Part shown: in pieces, positions 5,687-7,186 of the stretch
Layout of the letters: every line of letters begins with the position of its first letter
Numbering within the stretch: position 1 is the first letter of the stretch
DNA from: an uncultured Lachnospiraceae bacterium
Lineage (GTDB): Bacteria; Bacillota; Clostridia; Lachnospirales; Lachnospiraceae
Length of the DNA: 7,186 bases
Reading direction: 5' to 3'
NCBI GenBank assembly: GCA_905236585.1
Contig: CAJOQZ010000034.1
Span: forward strand, 1 to 7,186
Position numbers and translations under genes: made by a program
The notes under the pieces: generated by a model
Database searches by the model: none
What the model was told of the DNA's origin: nothing
The model's input: the letters and a program-made list of their open reading frames with translations, nothing else

Positions 5687-7186
5687 ATGTGCGGAATTGT
5701 TGGGTTTATCGGAAAGAAGCAGGCGGCGCCGGTTCTGCTTGACGGGCTGTCCAAATTAGAGTACCGCGGCTATGATTCGTCGGGGATCGCGGTATATGAC
5801 GGAGAAAAGATCAATATCAAAAAGGCGAAGGGACGCTTAAAAGTGTTAAGCGAATTGACGCACGATGGCGCGACGATGCCGGGGACGGTCGGCATCGGAC
5901 ATACCCGCTGGGCGACCCATGGCGAGCCGTCGGACGTGAATGCGCATCCTCATTTTAACAAAGAGGGAACGATCGCGGTCGTTCACAACGGGATCATTGA
6001 AAACTACCTGAAAATTAAAAAACGCTTACAGGCAAAAGGCTATACTTTTGTTTCCGAGACGGACACTGAAGTGGTAGCGCATCTTTTGGATTTTTATTAC
6101 AAGGGCGAGCCGCTTGAAGCGATCACGCAGGTGTTGTACCGGCTCGACGGGTCTTACGCGTTTGGGATCATTTTTTCCGACCATCCGGGAAAGGTGTACG
6201 CAGTGCGCAAGGATTCCCCGTTGATCGCCGGGATCGGCGCCGATGGGAACCTGATTGCTTCGGATGTACCCGCGGTCTTAAAATATACGAGGGACATCTA
6301 TTTTATTCAAAACGGGGAAATTGCGGAACTCTCCGAGGATTCCATAGCCTTTTACAATGCGGACGGTGAGCCGATCGAAAAGGAATCGAAGCATATCGAC
6401 TGGGATGAGAACGCGGCGGAAAAAGGCGGCTATGAGCATTTTATGTTAAAAGAAATGTTTGAGCAGCCGAAGACGGTGCGCGATACCATGAATCCAAGAA
6501 TCAAGGACAACGAAATCATAATCGAGGAACTTGAAATGTCGGATGACGAGATCCGCGATATCGAGCGCATCCGTGTGGTTGCCTGCGGCAGCGCGTATCA
6601 TGTTGGTGTGTCGGCGAAGTACATTTTCGAAGGGATGGCGCGGATTCCGATGGAAGTGGATACGGCGTCGGAGTTTCGGTACCGCAATCCGATCCTCGGC
6701 GAAAAGGAATTGGTCATCATCATCAGCCAGTCCGGCGAGACGGCGGATTCTCTGGCGGCGCTGCGCGAGGCGAAGGAACATGGCAACATTACGCTTGGAA
6801 TTGTAAACGTCGTAGGAAGTTCGATCGCGAGGGAGGCGGACCGCGTCATGTACACATGGGCGGGACCGGAGATTGCGGTCGCGACGACCAAGGCGTATTC
6901 CGCGCAGCTCATTGCCATGTATCTGTTGGCGATCAAATTTGCCCGTGCCAACGGACGGATCGACGACAAACAGTTGCAGGATTATATTACGGATTTGAAA
7001 AAACTGCCGGAGCAGATCGAGATGCTTCTTAACAATGATGAACGTCTGCAGAAATTCGCGAACCGGTATATAGCGGCAAAAGACGTATTCTTCATTGGGC
7101 GCGGTATTGATTACGCGATTTCCATGGAAGCGTCCTTAAAATTAAAAGAGATTTCTTACATCCATTCGGATGCTTATGCGGCGGGC
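5687..7186 (+). CDS. glmS: Glutamine-fructose-6-phosphate aminotransferase (isomerizing), 3' end cut off by the window edge
   Basis: GlmS makes glucosamine-6-phosphate from fructose-6-phosphate and glutamine, the first committed step to UDP-GlcNAc for peptidoglycan and other glycans; it is cytosolic. The first 500 codons are present of about 600 usual for the family, and no stop is reached. The N-terminal Ntn-type glutaminase domain starts MCGIVGFIG, with catalytic Cys2 exposed after Met removal. It also has RGYDSSG (27-33), HTRWATHG (72-79), HNGIIEN (100-106) and SETDTE (123-128). The inter-domain EKGGYEHFMLKE (245-256) is canonical. The first sugar-isomerase (SIS) domain shows CGSAYH (300-305), SQSGETADS (347-355) and TTKAYSAQ (400-407). 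The second begins near 457 and shows EASLKLKE (481-488), ending at DAYAAG where the window stops. The C-terminal catalytic His/Lys region is outside. It follows the LCP gene by 46 bases with its own strong ribosome site, so it could be co-transcribed and supply amino sugar to the polymer genes upstream. Confidence 0.97.
   Translation, partial: MCGIVGFIGKKQAAPVLLDGLSKLEYRGYDSSGIAVYDGEKINIKKAKGRLKVLSELTHDGATMPGTVGIGHTRWATHGEPSDVNAHPHFNKEGTIAVVHNGIIENYLKIKKRLQAKGYTFVSETDTEVVAHLLDFYYKGEPLEAITQVLYRLDGSYAFGIIFSDHPGKVYAVRKDSPLIAGIGADGNLIASDVPAVLKYTRDIYFIQNGEIAELSEDSIAFYNADGEPIEKESKHIDWDENAAEKGGYEHFMLKEMFEQPKTVRDTMNPRIKDNEIIIEELEMSDDEIRDIERIRVVACGSAYHVGVSAKYIFEGMARIPMEVDTASEFRYRNPILGEKELVIIISQSGETADSLAALREAKEHGNITLGIVNVVGSSIAREADRVMYTWAGPEIAVATTKAYSAQLIAMYLLAIKFARANGRIDDKQLQDYITDLKKLPEQIEMLLNNDERLQKFANRYIAAKDVFFIGRGIDYAISMEASLKLKEISYIHSDAYAAG

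Noticed and set aside
6446..6969. Two open frames on the minus strand opposite glmS
   Set aside because: They lie wholly inside the strongly supported glmS frame, and their products are His/Arg-rich or low in recognisable structure, typical of antisense shadow frames.

Overview
The window reads as a chromosomal stretch from a Gram-positive anaerobe of the class Clostridia, most likely Lachnospiraceae. This rests on the protein flavour (Wzz-like and LCP proteins of the Firmicutes type, strong AGGAGG ribosome sites, roughly balanced base composition), not on a marker gene. All six supported genes are on the + strand and tightly packed. No intergenic gap exceeds about 60 bases and no convincing terminator is visible, so much or all of the window may be one transcription unit.

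Layout: (1) positions 1-1586 hold a two-gene signalling module. It is the 3' end of a phospho-receiver (REC) gene, coupled through an ATGA overlap to a 425-residue protein with a degenerate N-terminal HD domain and an intact C-terminal HD-GYP cyclic-dinucleotide phosphodiesterase domain. (2) Positions 1646-5640 hold a cell-surface glycopolymer module. It contains a Wzz-like polysaccharide chain-length protein, a glycosyltransferase-family-2-like protein and an LCP (LytR-CpsA-Psr) ligase that joins glycopolymers to peptidoglycan. (3) Position 5687 to the right edge is the first 500 codons of glmS, which makes glucosamine-6-phosphate, the entry point to UDP-GlcNAc.

A coherent reading is: signal input through phosphorylation, cyclic-dinucleotide turnover, envelope or exopolysaccharide assembly and anchoring, and amino-sugar supply. 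The link between signalling and polysaccharide is inferred from gene order only.

The least ordinary parts are in the middle. The glycosyltransferase-like protein looks like a shrunken relative of two-domain GT2 enzymes whose expected acidic catalytic motifs are replaced in both halves. The Wzz-like protein carries a cytoplasmic tail that resembles the tyrosine-kinase (CpsD) fold but has no Walker A motif. Together they suggest non-catalytic or regulatory components inside a polysaccharide locus. No RNA genes, CRISPR arrays, insertion sequences or attachment sites were seen.
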